This document shows positions 7,985 to 16,922 of a DNA stretch of 64,000 nucleotides, one piece after another. Every line of letters begins with the position of its first letter. Within the stretch, counting starts at the first letter, position 1. The notes below the pieces were generated by a model. It was not told where the DNA came from. It saw only the letters and a list, made by a program, of their open reading frames with translations, and did no database searches. Location: NCBI RefSeq assembly GCF_025460805.1, contig NZ_JAMXFJ010000013.1, positions 62,001-126,000 of the forward strand, written 5' to 3'. Made by a program: the position numbers and the translations under genes. This stretch comes from Microvirga sesbaniae (GTDB taxonomy: Bacteria > Pseudomonadota > Alphaproteobacteria > Rhizobiales > Beijerinckiaceae).

Positions 7985-9520
7985 GTGAGCGCTCAAGGGA
8001 CTTCGGTTGCCGTGATCGGCGGAGGATTGGGCGGGCTGGCGGCAGCCTGTGTCGCGGCGGCGCGCGGGCACAGGGTCACCCTCTACGACAAGAATGCCTG
8101 GATCGGCGGCAAGGCGGCGGTTCTGCACGAGGCCGGCTTCCGCTTCGACATGGGACCCACGATCCTCACCGTGCCGCGCGTTCTCGAACGCATCTTCGCG
8201 GAAGCCGGCCGTCACCTTTCCGACTATCTCGACCTCGTCCGTCTCGACCCGCAATGGCGGTGCTTCTTCGACGACGGGACGCAGATCGACCTCCAGGAGA
8301 ACATCGCCGCCATGGCCGAGGCCATGGACCGCTTCGCGCCCGGCAAGAACGCCGGCGACGGGTACAAGCGCTTCCAGGAGATCTCCGCCCACCTTCACGA
8401 CATCTCGAACCGGTTCTTCTTCTGGAAGCCCGTCGAGGATCTCTTCGACACCATCAACATCCGGGCCAACATGAACCCCGCGACCCTGCGGGATGTTCTG
8501 TCCCTGCGCATGGGCTCCTCCGTGGCCGGCACCATCCGGTCAAAGGTGAAGGACGAGCGCCTGGCGCAGATGCTCGATCACTTCACGCAATATGTCGGCT
8601 CATCCCCGTACGGCTCGCCCGCGGTGCTCTGCGCGATCGCCCACATGCAGGCGGCCGACGGCGTATGGTATCCCATGGGCGGAACCCGGGCCGTGGCGGA
8701 GGCCCTGGCGAAACTCGCCACGGAACTGGGCGCCACGATCAGGACCGACTGCGACGTGGCCTCGCTCAGGATCGTGAACGGCGCGGTCGAAGGCGTCGTC
8801 CTCGCGAGCGGCGAGACGGTCGCCTACGACACCGTCGTCTCCAACATGGATTCCATCCGCACCTACCGGGAGCTGGTCGGCGGCGAGGTCGGCGAGCACT
8901 ACGCGCGCAAGGATTTCGAGCCGGCCTGTTCCGGCGTGGTGCTCTATCTGGGTCTGAACAAGCGCTACGATCATGTCCTCCATCATGACTTCGTGTTCTC
9001 CCGGGACCCGGAGGAGGAGTTCGACTTCATCTACCGGCGCGGCGAGCCGGCACCTGATCCCACCTGCTATCTCGCGGCGCCGGCCGCCACCGATCCGAGC
9101 GTCGCGCCGGATGGCGGCGAAGCCCTCTACGTGCTCGTCCATACGCCTTACCTGCGCCCGCACCACGATTGGTCGCAGATGTTCCCCGCCTACCGTCAGA
9201 CGATCCTCGACAAGCTGAAACGGACGGCCGGCATGGGCGACATCGAAGAGCGCATCGTCGTCGAGCGCCATCTCACGCCGCAGGACATCCACGACCGCTA
9301 CAAGGTGCTGAACGGCGCCATCTACGGATTGGCGAGCCACGGCAAGTTCATGGGCGCCTTCAAGCCGGGCAACCGCAGCCGGCAGGTGCGGGGCCTCTAC
9401 CTCGCGGGCGGCGCCGCTCATCCGGGTCCCGGCATGCCGATGGTCATGATGTCGGGCTGGATCGCCGCCGACGCCCTCGACGCAGACAGCAAGGTCGAGA
9501 ATCTACGGAACGTGTCTTGA
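7985..9520 (+). CDS. CrtI/CrtN-type carotenoid desaturase or oxidase (second copy)
   Basis: A 511-residue homologue of the first desaturase in the cluster. It has VAVIGGGLGGLAAAC at the N-terminus, FDMGPTILTVPRVL, and the C-terminal signature LYLAGGAAHPGPGMPMVMMSGW. The first copy has VIYEGA where this one has VMMSGW, so the two have diverged and are not a recent duplication. In C30 pathways one such enzyme desaturates and another oxidises the terminal methyl; this pair could divide those roles. The start is GTG at 7985 with GGGAGGA just upstream. The stop overlaps the next start as TTGA. Confidence 0.85.
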   Translation: MSAQGTSVAVIGGGLGGLAAACVAAARGHRVTLYDKNAWIGGKAAVLHEAGFRFDMGPTILTVPRVLERIFAEAGRHLSDYLDLVRLDPQWRCFFDDGTQIDLQENIAAMAEAMDRFAPGKNAGDGYKRFQEISAHLHDISNRFFFWKPVEDLFDTINIRANMNPATLRDVLSLRMGSSVAGTIRSKVKDERLAQMLDHFTQYVGSSPYGSPAVLCAIAHMQAADGVWYPMGGTRAVAEALAKLATELGATIRTDCDVASLRIVNGAVEGVVLASGETVAYDTVVSNMDSIRTYRELVGGEVGEHYARKDFEPACSGVVLYLGLNKRYDHVLHHDFVFSRDPEEEFDFIYRRGEPAPDPTCYLAAPAATDPSVAPDGGEALYVLVHTPYLRPHHDWSQMFPAYRQTILDKLKRTAGMGDIEERIVVERHLTPQDIHDRYKVLNGAIYGLASHGKFMGAFKPGNRSRQVRGLYLAGGAAHPGPGMPMVMMSGWIAADALDADSKVENLRNVS

Positions 9521-10356
9521 GCCAGAACCCGAGCAAGGCAGAGACCGCGCGCGCCTTTCCCCACGGCCCGGGAGCCTCTCCCGTCGCGCGCCGCTCCGCC
9601 CTGCTTCATCGCTTCATGGTCTCGACCTTCCGGCGCTACTTCATCCGCCACATGAATGCCCTGCGGATCGCCTCATGGGGACTGCCGGATGTGCCGCAGC
9701 GGGGCCCGGTCGTCGTCTATTCCAATCACCCGGCCTGGTGGGACGCGGCGGTCTACATCCTGGCGGCCGACCGCTTCTTTCCCGCCTACGAGAGCTACGC
9801 GCCCATCGATTCCGCGATGCTCGCGCAATACGGCATCTTCGGCCGGATCGGCGCCTTCGGGGTCGATCTCGACAGCCCGCGCGGCGCAGCCGACTTCCTG
9901 AAGGCCGGCGGAGAGATTCTTGCGGCGTCCGACCGGGCACTCTGGATCACCGCGCAGGGACGCTTCGGCGACGTGCGCGAGCGCCCGCTCGGCCTCAAGC
10001 CCGGCGTGGCGCGCCTCGTCGAGCGTGCGCCCGACTGCACGGTCCTGCCCCTCGCCATCGAATACGGCTTCTGGCTGGAACGCGGCGCGGAGGCCTTCAT
10101 GGCGTTCGGCCCGGCGATGCGCGGGCAGGATCTCGTGAACCTCGCGCGCCCTGCCCGCCTGGCACGGCTCGAGAGCGAACTCGCCGCGACCCTCGACCGC
10201 CTGAGCGCCGATGTGCAAAGCCGCGAACCGGCCCGCTTCCGGGCCGTGCTCGAAGGACGCGCCGGCGTCGGCGGGCTCTATGACGGGTGGCGGCGCATGG
10301 CGGCGGCCCTGCGCGGACGCGCCTTCGACCCGTCCCACGAGGGACGCGCCTCATGA
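9517..10356 (+). CDS. Lysophospholipid-acyltransferase-family protein
   Basis: A 279-residue membrane-associated acyltransferase of the PlsC fold. The catalytic HX4D motif is His71-Pro-Ala-Trp-Trp-Asp76, and LWITAQGRFGDVRERPLGLKPG follows as the glycerol-phosphate-site region. In C30 carotenoid clusters this type of gene may add a fatty acyl chain to the glycosylated pigment. The start is taken as TTG at 9517, which overlaps the preceding TGA and implies translational coupling. The alternative is ATG at 9616, which would drop 33 unconserved residues. The stop overlaps the ATG of the next gene. Confidence 0.78.
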   Translation: MSQNPSKAETARAFPHGPGASPVARRSALLHRFMVSTFRRYFIRHMNALRIASWGLPDVPQRGPVVVYSNHPAWWDAAVYILAADRFFPAYESYAPIDSAMLAQYGIFGRIGAFGVDLDSPRGAADFLKAGGEILAASDRALWITAQGRFGDVRERPLGLKPGVARLVERAPDCTVLPLAIEYGFWLERGAEAFMAFGPAMRGQDLVNLARPARLARLESELAATLDRLSADVQSREPARFRAVLEGRAGVGGLYDGWRRMAAALRGRAFDPSHEGRAS

Positions 10357-11465
10357 TGGTGCTCGGCTTCCTCCTGCTCGCGCTGGCCGCCATCCCGTTC
10401 GTGCTCGCGCTCATGAACCTGAGCACCTTCCGGGCGACGCCCCGCCACGCGCCGCGGGGCGATGTCCTCGTGTCGATCCTCATTCCGGCCCGCAACGAGG
10501 CGAAGAATATCGGACCGGCTCTCGAGGCGGCGCTCGGCAGCATGGGGGTGCCCGTCGAGATCCTGGTGATGGACGACGGGTCGACAGACGGGACGGGCGA
10601 TATCGTGCGCGCCGTCATGGCCCGTGATTCCCGGGTCCGCCTCCTCACCGCGCCGCCGCTGGAGGAGGGCTGGACGGGCAAGATTCATGCCTGCCATCAT
10701 CTCTCCGAGGCGGCACACGGCACGCATCTCCTGTTCGTCGACGCGGATGTGCGCTTGAGCCCCCATGCGGCGGCTCTGCTGGCGGGCCACGTGCAGGCGA
10801 CCGACGCCGGTCTCGTCAGCGCCGTGCCGCGCCAGATCATGGTCACCCTCGGCGAGCTGCTGACGGTGCCGACGATCAATCTGCTGCTTCTCGGCTACCT
10901 GCCCATGGGCTTCATGCGCCTCTCGCGGGATCCCGGCCTGGGAGCGGCCTGCGGCCAGCTCATGCTGATGGAGCGTGTGGCCTACCGGGCCAGCGGCGGT
11001 CACGCAGCGATCCGGTCGCGCATCCATGACGGCATCCAGCTGGCGCGCCTCTTTCGCCGCAAGGGCATCATGACGGATCTGATGCCCGGCGAGCGCCTCG
11101 CCACCTGCCGCATGTATGCCGGCTTCGGCGAGGCCTGGAACGGGTTTGCCAAGAACGCCCACGAAGGCATGGCGACGCCGGTCGCCTTGCCGATCTGGAC
11201 CGTGCTGCTGCTCGGCGGCCATGTCCTGCCCTTCGCGCTTCTCCCCTTCTGGCCAAGCCTTCCGCTGGCCGGCGCGGCTCTCCTGTCGCTTCTCACCCGC
11301 ACATTCGTGACCTTCGCCACCCGGGAAAGCCCCTGGTCCATTCCCCTGCATCCCGTCACGACCCTTGCAGGCCTCTCCATCCAGTGGAGCGTGCTCCTGC
11401 GGATCGGAGAGGCTCGCCGTGCTGGGTGGAAGGGCAGGCTTTATCCCCTGGAGGAGAAGCCATGA
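10353..11465 (+). CDS. Family 2 glycosyltransferase (CrtQ-like)
   Basis: A 370-residue GT-A enzyme. A hydrophobic anchor (residues 1-22) is followed by SILIPARNEAKN, the DDGSTDG motif at Asp74 and a DAD metal site at 130-132. Two or three hydrophobic segments lie near the C-terminus (LPIWTVLLLGGHVLPFALLP and beyond). It resembles the glycosyltransferases that esterify or glycosylate C30 carotenoic acids, so a sugar on a C30 carotenoid is the likely product. ATG at 10353 overlaps the previous stop (ATGA) and GAGGGA lies eight bases upstream. The stop overlaps the start of the fused hpnCD gene. Confidence 0.78.
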   Translation: MMVLGFLLLALAAIPFVLALMNLSTFRATPRHAPRGDVLVSILIPARNEAKNIGPALEAALGSMGVPVEILVMDDGSTDGTGDIVRAVMARDSRVRLLTAPPLEEGWTGKIHACHHLSEAAHGTHLLFVDADVRLSPHAAALLAGHVQATDAGLVSAVPRQIMVTLGELLTVPTINLLLLGYLPMGFMRLSRDPGLGAACGQLMLMERVAYRASGGHAAIRSRIHDGIQLARLFRRKGIMTDLMPGERLATCRMYAGFGEAWNGFAKNAHEGMATPVALPIWTVLLLGGHVLPFALLPFWPSLPLAGAALLSLLTRTFVTFATRESPWSIPLHPVTTLAGLSIQWSVLLRIGEARRAGWKGRLYPLEEKP

Positions 11466-13120
11466 GCATGGACTCGGGCCAACCCTCGAAGCGGCCGCGC
11501 GACGAGAACTTTCCGGTCGCCTCCCTGGCGCTCTCGCGCGAGCACCGGGACGCGGTTCTCGCCTTTTACGAATTCGCGCGAACGGCCGACGACATCGCCG
11601 ACGCCCCCGATCTCGGCGCCGCCGAGAAGCTGGCGCGTCTCGATGCGCTCGAGCAGGCCCTCGTATCCGGCGATGCGGACGTTCCCGAGGCCGCGCGCCT
11701 TCATGCCGTCGAGAGGCGGCACAAGGCCGGCCTGAGCCAAGCCCGCGACCTGCTGCGCGCCTTTCGCCAGGACGTGGTCAAGGCGCGCTATCACGATTGG
11801 GCGGAGCTGATCGATTACTGCCGCCTGTCGGCCAATCCGGTCGGCCGCTTCCTGCTGGCCGTTCACGGCGAGCGCGGTTCTGCCCACGGGCCGGCCGACG
11901 CCCTGTGCACGGCGCTTCAGATCCTCAATCATCTTCAGGACTGCCGCAAGGATCGCGAGCACCTGGGCCGGATCTACATCCCGATCCGATGGATGCTGGG
12001 CGCGGGCTCGGAAACGGCCTTCTTCGATCCGTCGCACACGAGAATGCGCCGGGATGTCTTCGACGCCATGCTCGACCGGGTCGACATGCTGATCGATCAG
12101 GCGCAATCGCTGCCGGAGCACCTGCGGAGCAAGCGCCTGCGGGCGCAGAGCATTGCGACCATCGCCCTCGCCCGACGCCTGAGCGGGCGCCTGCGACAGG
12201 CCGATCCGGTTCTGGAGCGCGTGCAGGTGAGCCGAGCCGACATCGGCATGGCCTTCCTGCAGGGCCTTCGCGGCACGGTTCGGGCTCCCTCATCGAGCGA
12301 TCGTCATGTGACGGCAGCCGTGGTGCGGCGCTCGGGCTCGTCCTTCCGCCTCGGCATGAGGAGTCTCGGTGCGGAGCGCCGCCGCGCCATCCACGCGGTC
12401 TATGCGTTCTGCCGCGCCGTGGACGACATCGCCGACGGCGCAGCGCCCGCGTCCGAGAAGCGCGCCTTCCTGCGCGAATGGCGGCGCGAGCTCGACCGGC
12501 TGCACCGGGCGCCGGAAACGCCCATCGGGCGGGAGCTCGCCCGCGCGTCGACCCTTTTCAAGCTGCCCGTCGAGGAGTGCCACGCGCTGCTCGACGGCAT
12601 GGAGACGGACAGCGCCGACCGGGTGCGCCTGACGGGCGATGATGAACTGGGCCTCTACGGCCGGCGCGTCGCCGGCTCGGTCGGCGCCCTGTCGATCCGC
12701 ATCTTCGGCGTGCCCTCGGCGCACGACTTCGCGCTCAATCTCGGACGCACCCTGCAGCTCGTGAACATCCTGCGCGACGTGGACGAGGACGCGGCCTGCG
12801 AACGGGTGTACATCCCCCTGTCCCGGCTCGCACAGCTCGGGTTGCAGGACGCCCCGGCGGCCACGCTCGTGGCCGATCCGCGTTTCGCCCGCGTCTGCGA
12901 GAACCTCGCCGAGGAGGCGCGGGCCGGTTTCGCCGATGCGGATGCGGCCCTGGCCCGTCTCGACCGCCGGGCTCTGAAACCGGCGATCCTGATGATGGAG
13001 AACTACCGCCGCGTCCTCGATCGCCTGCAGGCGCGGGGCTGGGGCACCCGTCAGGGCAGGCTGCGCCTGAGCGCCGCCGACCGGCTGCATCTCATCACCC
13101 GCGCCATGAGGCCCGCATGA
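11462..13120 (+). CDS. Fused squalene-pathway enzyme HpnC-HpnD
   Basis: One uninterrupted 552-residue frame holds two prenyl-synthase domains that are normally separate proteins of ~280 residues. Residues 1-278 are HpnC-like: ENFPVAS at 15-21, first Asp motif DDIAD at 43-47, second at 160-164 within QDCRKDREHLGRIYIP. Residues ~279-552 are HpnD-like: VRRSGSSFRLGM at the junction, DDIAD at 321-325 and RDVDEDAACERVYIP at ~438-452. HpnD makes presqualene diphosphate from two FPP; HpnC converts it to hydroxysqualene. All four Asp motifs are intact, so both halves look active. ATG at 11462 overlaps the previous stop (ATGA). The next gene, hpnE, completes squalene synthesis. Confidence 0.88.
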   Translation: MSMDSGQPSKRPRDENFPVASLALSREHRDAVLAFYEFARTADDIADAPDLGAAEKLARLDALEQALVSGDADVPEAARLHAVERRHKAGLSQARDLLRAFRQDVVKARYHDWAELIDYCRLSANPVGRFLLAVHGERGSAHGPADALCTALQILNHLQDCRKDREHLGRIYIPIRWMLGAGSETAFFDPSHTRMRRDVFDAMLDRVDMLIDQAQSLPEHLRSKRLRAQSIATIALARRLSGRLRQADPVLERVQVSRADIGMAFLQGLRGTVRAPSSSDRHVTAAVVRRSGSSFRLGMRSLGAERRRAIHAVYAFCRAVDDIADGAAPASEKRAFLREWRRELDRLHRAPETPIGRELARASTLFKLPVEECHALLDGMETDSADRVRLTGDDELGLYGRRVAGSVGALSIRIFGVPSAHDFALNLGRTLQLVNILRDVDEDAACERVYIPLSRLAQLGLQDAPAATLVADPRFARVCENLAEEARAGFADADAALARLDRRALKPAILMMENYRRVLDRLQARGWGTRQGRLRLSAADRLHLITRAMRPA

Positions 13121-13138
13121 CGACGAGGCCCGCATGAC
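13108..13138 (+). repeat. 17-bp tandem duplication at the hpnCD-hpnE junction
   Basis: GAGGCCCGCATGAC occurs at 13108-13121 and again at 13125-13138, a period of 17 bases. The first copy contains the TGA stop of hpnCD. Its ATG (13117) would reach a stop after six codons. The second copy provides the real hpnE ATG at 13134. Collapsing one unit would restore the ATGA overlap seen at other junctions in this cluster. Confidence 0.85.
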
Positions 13139-14417
13139 AAGGCGCACCCACATCGTCGGAGCCGGCATCGCGGGCCTGAGCGCGGCGCTTGCCGTCACGG
13201 GACGCGACGGCGAGGCCATCGTCTACGAGGCTGCCCCGCAACCCGGCGGGAGATGCAGGACGCTCCAGCCCGCCGACGGCTTCATCCACGACAACGGCAC
13301 CCATGTGCTCTTCACGGCGAACGGACGCACGCTCGATCTCCTCGAGACCGTCGGCGCCCGCAACCGGTGGCTCGAGCCCGAGCCCAAGGGGCTTCCGCTC
13401 TACGACGGACGCACGGATGCCTTTCAACGTGTCGGCCTCTCCCCCTGGTCCTGGCTCCTTCCCTCGCGCCGCCCGCCCGGGCTGACCGTGCCGGATCTGG
13501 CGCGGATCCTGCGCCTCCTCTTCCCCGCGAAGGATTGCCCGGTCGCCTCCATCATCGGCGACCGGCCGATCATGGACAGCCTGATCGAGCCCTTGACGGT
13601 GGCGGTGCTCAACACCCCGGCCGCGCAGGCGTCCTCGCAACGGCTCGCCTGCGCCCTGCGACAGCTCCTCCGGCCCGGCTCAGGACGCCTGCTGGTGGCG
13701 CGGAACGGTCTGAGCGCGGACCTGATCGAGCCCGCTCTCGCCACGCTCGCGACGAGAGGCGCATCCGTCCTGACCGGACAGCGCCTGCACAGGCTCCTGA
13801 TCGGCAACGGGCGCGCCATCGGCCTCGCCCTGTCCGACCGCACCGTGATGCTCGGTCCGGACGACCAGGTCATTCTGGCGCTTCCGCCCTACGAGGTGGC
13901 GCGGCTGCTCCCGGGGCTGCCGGTGCCCGCCTCCTTCGAGCCGATCCTCAACGTTCACTACCGTATGAATGGTCCGGCCGCTCCGCGCTTCGTCGGCTTC
14001 ACCGGCACGCTGGCGCAATGGGCGCTGATCCGCCCGACCCATGTGAGCGTCACCGTCTCGGCGGCGGATGCGGTGATCGATCGGAATGCCGCCGATGTGG
14101 CGGCCAGGATCTGGCGCGAGATCGTGCCGGCCCTGCGCCGTCTCGGACTCGACGCGGCAGGCGACCGCCAGCCCGACACCCGGGTGGTGAAGGAGAAGCG
14201 CGCGACGATCCGCCAGGCCGCCGAGGTTCTCCCGCAGCCCCCCCTGCTGCCGCTTGCCAATCTCGCCTTGGCCGGGGACTGGCTCGGGTCCCTTCCCGCC
14301 ACCATCGAGAGCGCCGTCATGGCCGGAGAGCATGCCGCTGCCCTCCTGCGCAATGCACGCTGCACCCGCGCCTCCATTCTGCGCGACCGCCCCTTGAAGA
14401 CGGAGGATGCGGCATGA
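13134..14417 (+). CDS. hpnE: Hydroxysqualene dehydroxylase HpnE
   Basis: A 427-residue FAD enzyme of the amine-oxidase/CrtI superfamily, of normal HpnE length. The N-terminus has the dinucleotide motif HIVGAGIAGLSAALAV and GGRCRTLQPADGFIHDNGTHVL, typical of HpnE. The C-terminus has NLALAGDWLGSLPATIESAVMAGE. It reduces hydroxysqualene to squalene, finishing the route begun by the fused HpnC-HpnD upstream. Squalene can then feed hopanoids or, in this cluster, C30 carotenoids. Its stop overlaps the ispH start as ATGA, so the two are probably coupled. Confidence 0.9.
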   Translation: MTRRTHIVGAGIAGLSAALAVTGRDGEAIVYEAAPQPGGRCRTLQPADGFIHDNGTHVLFTANGRTLDLLETVGARNRWLEPEPKGLPLYDGRTDAFQRVGLSPWSWLLPSRRPPGLTVPDLARILRLLFPAKDCPVASIIGDRPIMDSLIEPLTVAVLNTPAAQASSQRLACALRQLLRPGSGRLLVARNGLSADLIEPALATLATRGASVLTGQRLHRLLIGNGRAIGLALSDRTVMLGPDDQVILALPPYEVARLLPGLPVPASFEPILNVHYRMNGPAAPRFVGFTGTLAQWALIRPTHVSVTVSAADAVIDRNAADVAARIWREIVPALRRLGLDAAGDRQPDTRVVKEKRATIRQAAEVLPQPPLLPLANLALAGDWLGSLPATIESAVMAGEHAAALLRNARCTRASILRDRPLKTEDAA

Positions 14418-15382
14418 TTCAGGACCATCCCCCGCTCACCGTGCTGCTCGCGGCGCCCCGCAGTTTCTGCGCCGGCGTCGAACGGGCCATCCGGGCCGTC
14501 GAGGATGCCCTCGAGCGGACAGGCGGGCCCGTCTACGTACGCCACGAGATCGTGCATAACGGCCGCGTGGTGGAGGATCTCAGGCGCAAGGGCGCCATCT
14601 TCGTCGAAGACATCGCCGAGATCCCGGAGGGAGCCGTGGCGATCTTCAGCGCCCATGGCGTGTCCCGTGCGGTGGAGCGAGAGGCGGCGGGACGCCAGCT
14701 CTCGGTGCTCGACGCCACCTGCCCGCTCGTGCGCCGCGTCCATCTCGAGGGGCAGCGTCATGCCAGGGCCGGACGCGAGGTCATCGTCATCGGTCACCGC
14801 GGCCATGTGGAGATCGAGGGAACGACGGGGCAGATCGACGGCACGGTGCACGTGATCGAGAGCGTCGCCGAAGCCCTGACGATTCCCGTCGCGAACCCGG
14901 AGCGCATCGCCTACATCACCCAGACGACCCTCTCCGTGGACGATACGCGCGAGATCATCGCGGCCTTGAAGAAGCGCTTCCCGGCGATCCAGGGCCCCGA
15001 CGTCAAGACGATCTGCTACGCCACCCAGAACCGCCAGATGGCGGTGCGCGTGATCGCCACGCGGGCCGAGCGGATCATCGTTTGCGGGGCGCGCAATTCC
15101 TCGAACACGAACCGCCTGTGCGAGGTGGCCGTCAGCGAGGGCCGTCAGGCGCTCCTCATGCAGGATCCGAAGGACCTCACGCTCTCCTTCATCGACGGCG
15201 CGGCCGTGATCGGCCTGACGGCGGGCGCGTCCGCGCCCGAGGATCTGGTGCAGGAGGCTCTGGCGCGCCTCGCCCAGTGGCGCAGGCTGACCGTCGAAGA
15301 GGTGCGCGTGACCCATGAGGACGCGCATTTCGCCCCCGTCGATCTCTCGCGCCTCGTCGATCAGCTCGCGAACGCTTCCTGA
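14414..15382 (+). CDS. ispH: 4-hydroxy-3-methylbut-2-enyl diphosphate reductase
   Basis: A 322-residue [4Fe-4S] enzyme that makes IPP and DMAPP, the last step of the MEP pathway. The three cluster-binding cysteines are visible: Cys19 (FCAGV), Cys103 (DATCP) and Cys201 (TICYAT). SAHGVS and SSNTNRL, which contact the substrate, are intact. It overlaps hpnE by four bases and ends the terpenoid operon, so precursor supply and squalene/carotenoid synthesis are co-expressed. Its 3' end overlaps the convergent MATE gene by 22 bp. Whether the genome has another ispH cannot be seen here. Confidence 0.93.
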   Translation: MIQDHPPLTVLLAAPRSFCAGVERAIRAVEDALERTGGPVYVRHEIVHNGRVVEDLRRKGAIFVEDIAEIPEGAVAIFSAHGVSRAVEREAAGRQLSVLDATCPLVRRVHLEGQRHARAGREVIVIGHRGHVEIEGTTGQIDGTVHVIESVAEALTIPVANPERIAYITQTTLSVDDTREIIAALKKRFPAIQGPDVKTICYATQNRQMAVRVIATRAERIIVCGARNSSNTNRLCEVAVSEGRQALLMQDPKDLTLSFIDGAAVIGLTAGASAPEDLVQEALARLAQWRRLTVEEVRVTHEDAHFAPVDLSRLVDQLANAS

Positions 15383-16782
15383 ACGTCCCGCGGCGTGGCC
15401 GCGACCAAGCCCAACCGGTCGCGGCGCAGCCAGCGCCACAGCATCAGGCAGGCCACCACGGCCAGGCCGCTCGCAAGGCCGATCCAGATGCCGACGCCGC
15501 GCAGCGAAGTGCCGAAGGCCAGGAGGGTGCCGAGCGGCAGGCCCACGCCCCAATAGCCGAACGCCGCATAGAGCATGGGCACCCGAGTATCCTGCAGGCC
15601 GCGCAGCATCCCGGCGCCGACCGCCTGCGCGCCGTCCACCAGCTGGAAGATGGCGGCCACCACCAGGAAGGTGCGCGCCAGATCGATGACGAGCGCGTTC
15701 GTCGGATCGCCGACGTCGAGGAAGACGCCGAGCAGGAGATGGGGCGCGAACAGCATGAGGGAGGCCGTGAGGACCATGAAGCCGGTTCCGAGCGCAAAGG
15801 ACGTCCAGCCGGCGCGGGTGACGCCCTGCGCGTCCCGCGCCCCATAGGCCCTTCCGACGCGCACCGTCACGGCCTGACCGATTCCGAGGGGCACGGAGAA
15901 GCAGAAGGACGCGATCTGCAGCGCCACCGCATGAGCGGCCAGTTCGCTCGCGCCGATGCGGCCCATGAGCATGGCGGCGGCATTGAAGATCGTCACCTCG
16001 AACATGAGCGTCAGGCCGATGGGAACGCCGATCCGCCAGAGGGTGCGGTAGCGCGGCCAGTCGGCCCGCCAGAAGCGCCCGAACACATGATAGCGCCTGA
16101 ACTTCGGATGGAGCACGATCACGAGGGCGAGCCCGAGGAACATGAAGGTGCTCGAGATGATCGTGCCGATGCCGACGCCGATCAGCCCCAGAGCCGGCAG
16201 GCCGAAGGAGCCGACCATCAGCACATAGGCGGCGCCGAAATTCACCGGAATGGCCAGGAGGCCGATGAACAGAGCCCAGCCGGGGCGCTCCAGCGCTGCC
16301 AGGAAGGAGCGAAGCACCAGGAAGAACAGAAACGGCAGAAGGCTCCATTGCAGGGCACGGATGTACTGACCTGCATCACGAGCGAGCCCCGCCTCCTGCC
16401 CGATGGCGACAAGGATCGCCTCTCCGTTCCAGGCCACGATCCAGATCGGGACCGCGACGGTGACGCAGGCCCACAGGCCCTGGCGGACCGTGCGCCGTAC
16501 CTCGCGCACGGAATGGCGCTTGCGGCCGAGTTCCTCGGCGATCATCGGCGAGGTCGCGTTGACGAGGCCGATGCCGAAGATCAGGAAGGCGAAATAGAGG
16601 TTCGTCCCCAGGGCGCCGGCGGCCAGAGCCCCGGACCCCATCCAGCCCATCAGGATGACGTCGGACGTGATTAGGGCATTCTGCGCCACGGTGGCGAGGA
16701 CCAGAGGCCAGCCGAGGGACAGGGTGGCGCGCAGCTCCGCCATCCAGGCGGCGCGCTCGGTCACGGAGGTGCGGTGAATCAT
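15361..16782 (-). CDS. MATE-family efflux transporter
   Basis: A 473-residue inner-membrane protein with about 12 hydrophobic segments in two similar halves. Segments such as LGWPLVLATVAQNALITSDVILMG and the GMLRGLQDTRVPMLYAAFGYWGVGLPLG block match NorM-type MATE pumps, which expel cationic or small amphipathic compounds using Na+ or H+ gradients. The start is taken at ATG 16782; the frame is open to 16821 but the extra 13 residues look unconserved. It is divergent from the amidoligase gene (140 bp apart), so export of that pathway's product is possible but unproven. Confidence 0.88.
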   Translation of the reverse strand: MIHRTSVTERAAWMAELRATLSLGWPLVLATVAQNALITSDVILMGWMGSGALAAGALGTNLYFAFLIFGIGLVNATSPMIAEELGRKRHSVREVRRTVRQGLWACVTVAVPIWIVAWNGEAILVAIGQEAGLARDAGQYIRALQWSLLPFLFFLVLRSFLAALERPGWALFIGLLAIPVNFGAAYVLMVGSFGLPALGLIGVGIGTIISSTFMFLGLALVIVLHPKFRRYHVFGRFWRADWPRYRTLWRIGVPIGLTLMFEVTIFNAAAMLMGRIGASELAAHAVALQIASFCFSVPLGIGQAVTVRVGRAYGARDAQGVTRAGWTSFALGTGFMVLTASLMLFAPHLLLGVFLDVGDPTNALVIDLARTFLVVAAIFQLVDGAQAVGAGMLRGLQDTRVPMLYAAFGYWGVGLPLGTLLAFGTSLRGVGIWIGLASGLAVVACLMLWRWLRRDRLGLVAATPRDVQEAFAS

Positions 16783-16922
16783 GGTAGCGGGCTTGTACCC
16801 GGCCCACGGCCGGAAGGCCACACCTCACCGCCGGAAGGCGAAGTCTCGCCGGACAAGGAACCCGAGCGGAAGCGCATCCGTTCATTCCCTTGCTCACGCT
16901 TTGGTGTTGTCCGGAGTTCTCG

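Noticed and set aside
13117..13137. Upstream ATG for hpnE
   Set aside because: It reaches a stop after six codons; it is a by-product of the 17-bp duplication.
13253..15382. Long fused frame across hpnE into ispH
   Set aside because: The first part is the +2 shadow of hpnE; only the part from 14414 is real and has its own overlapping start.
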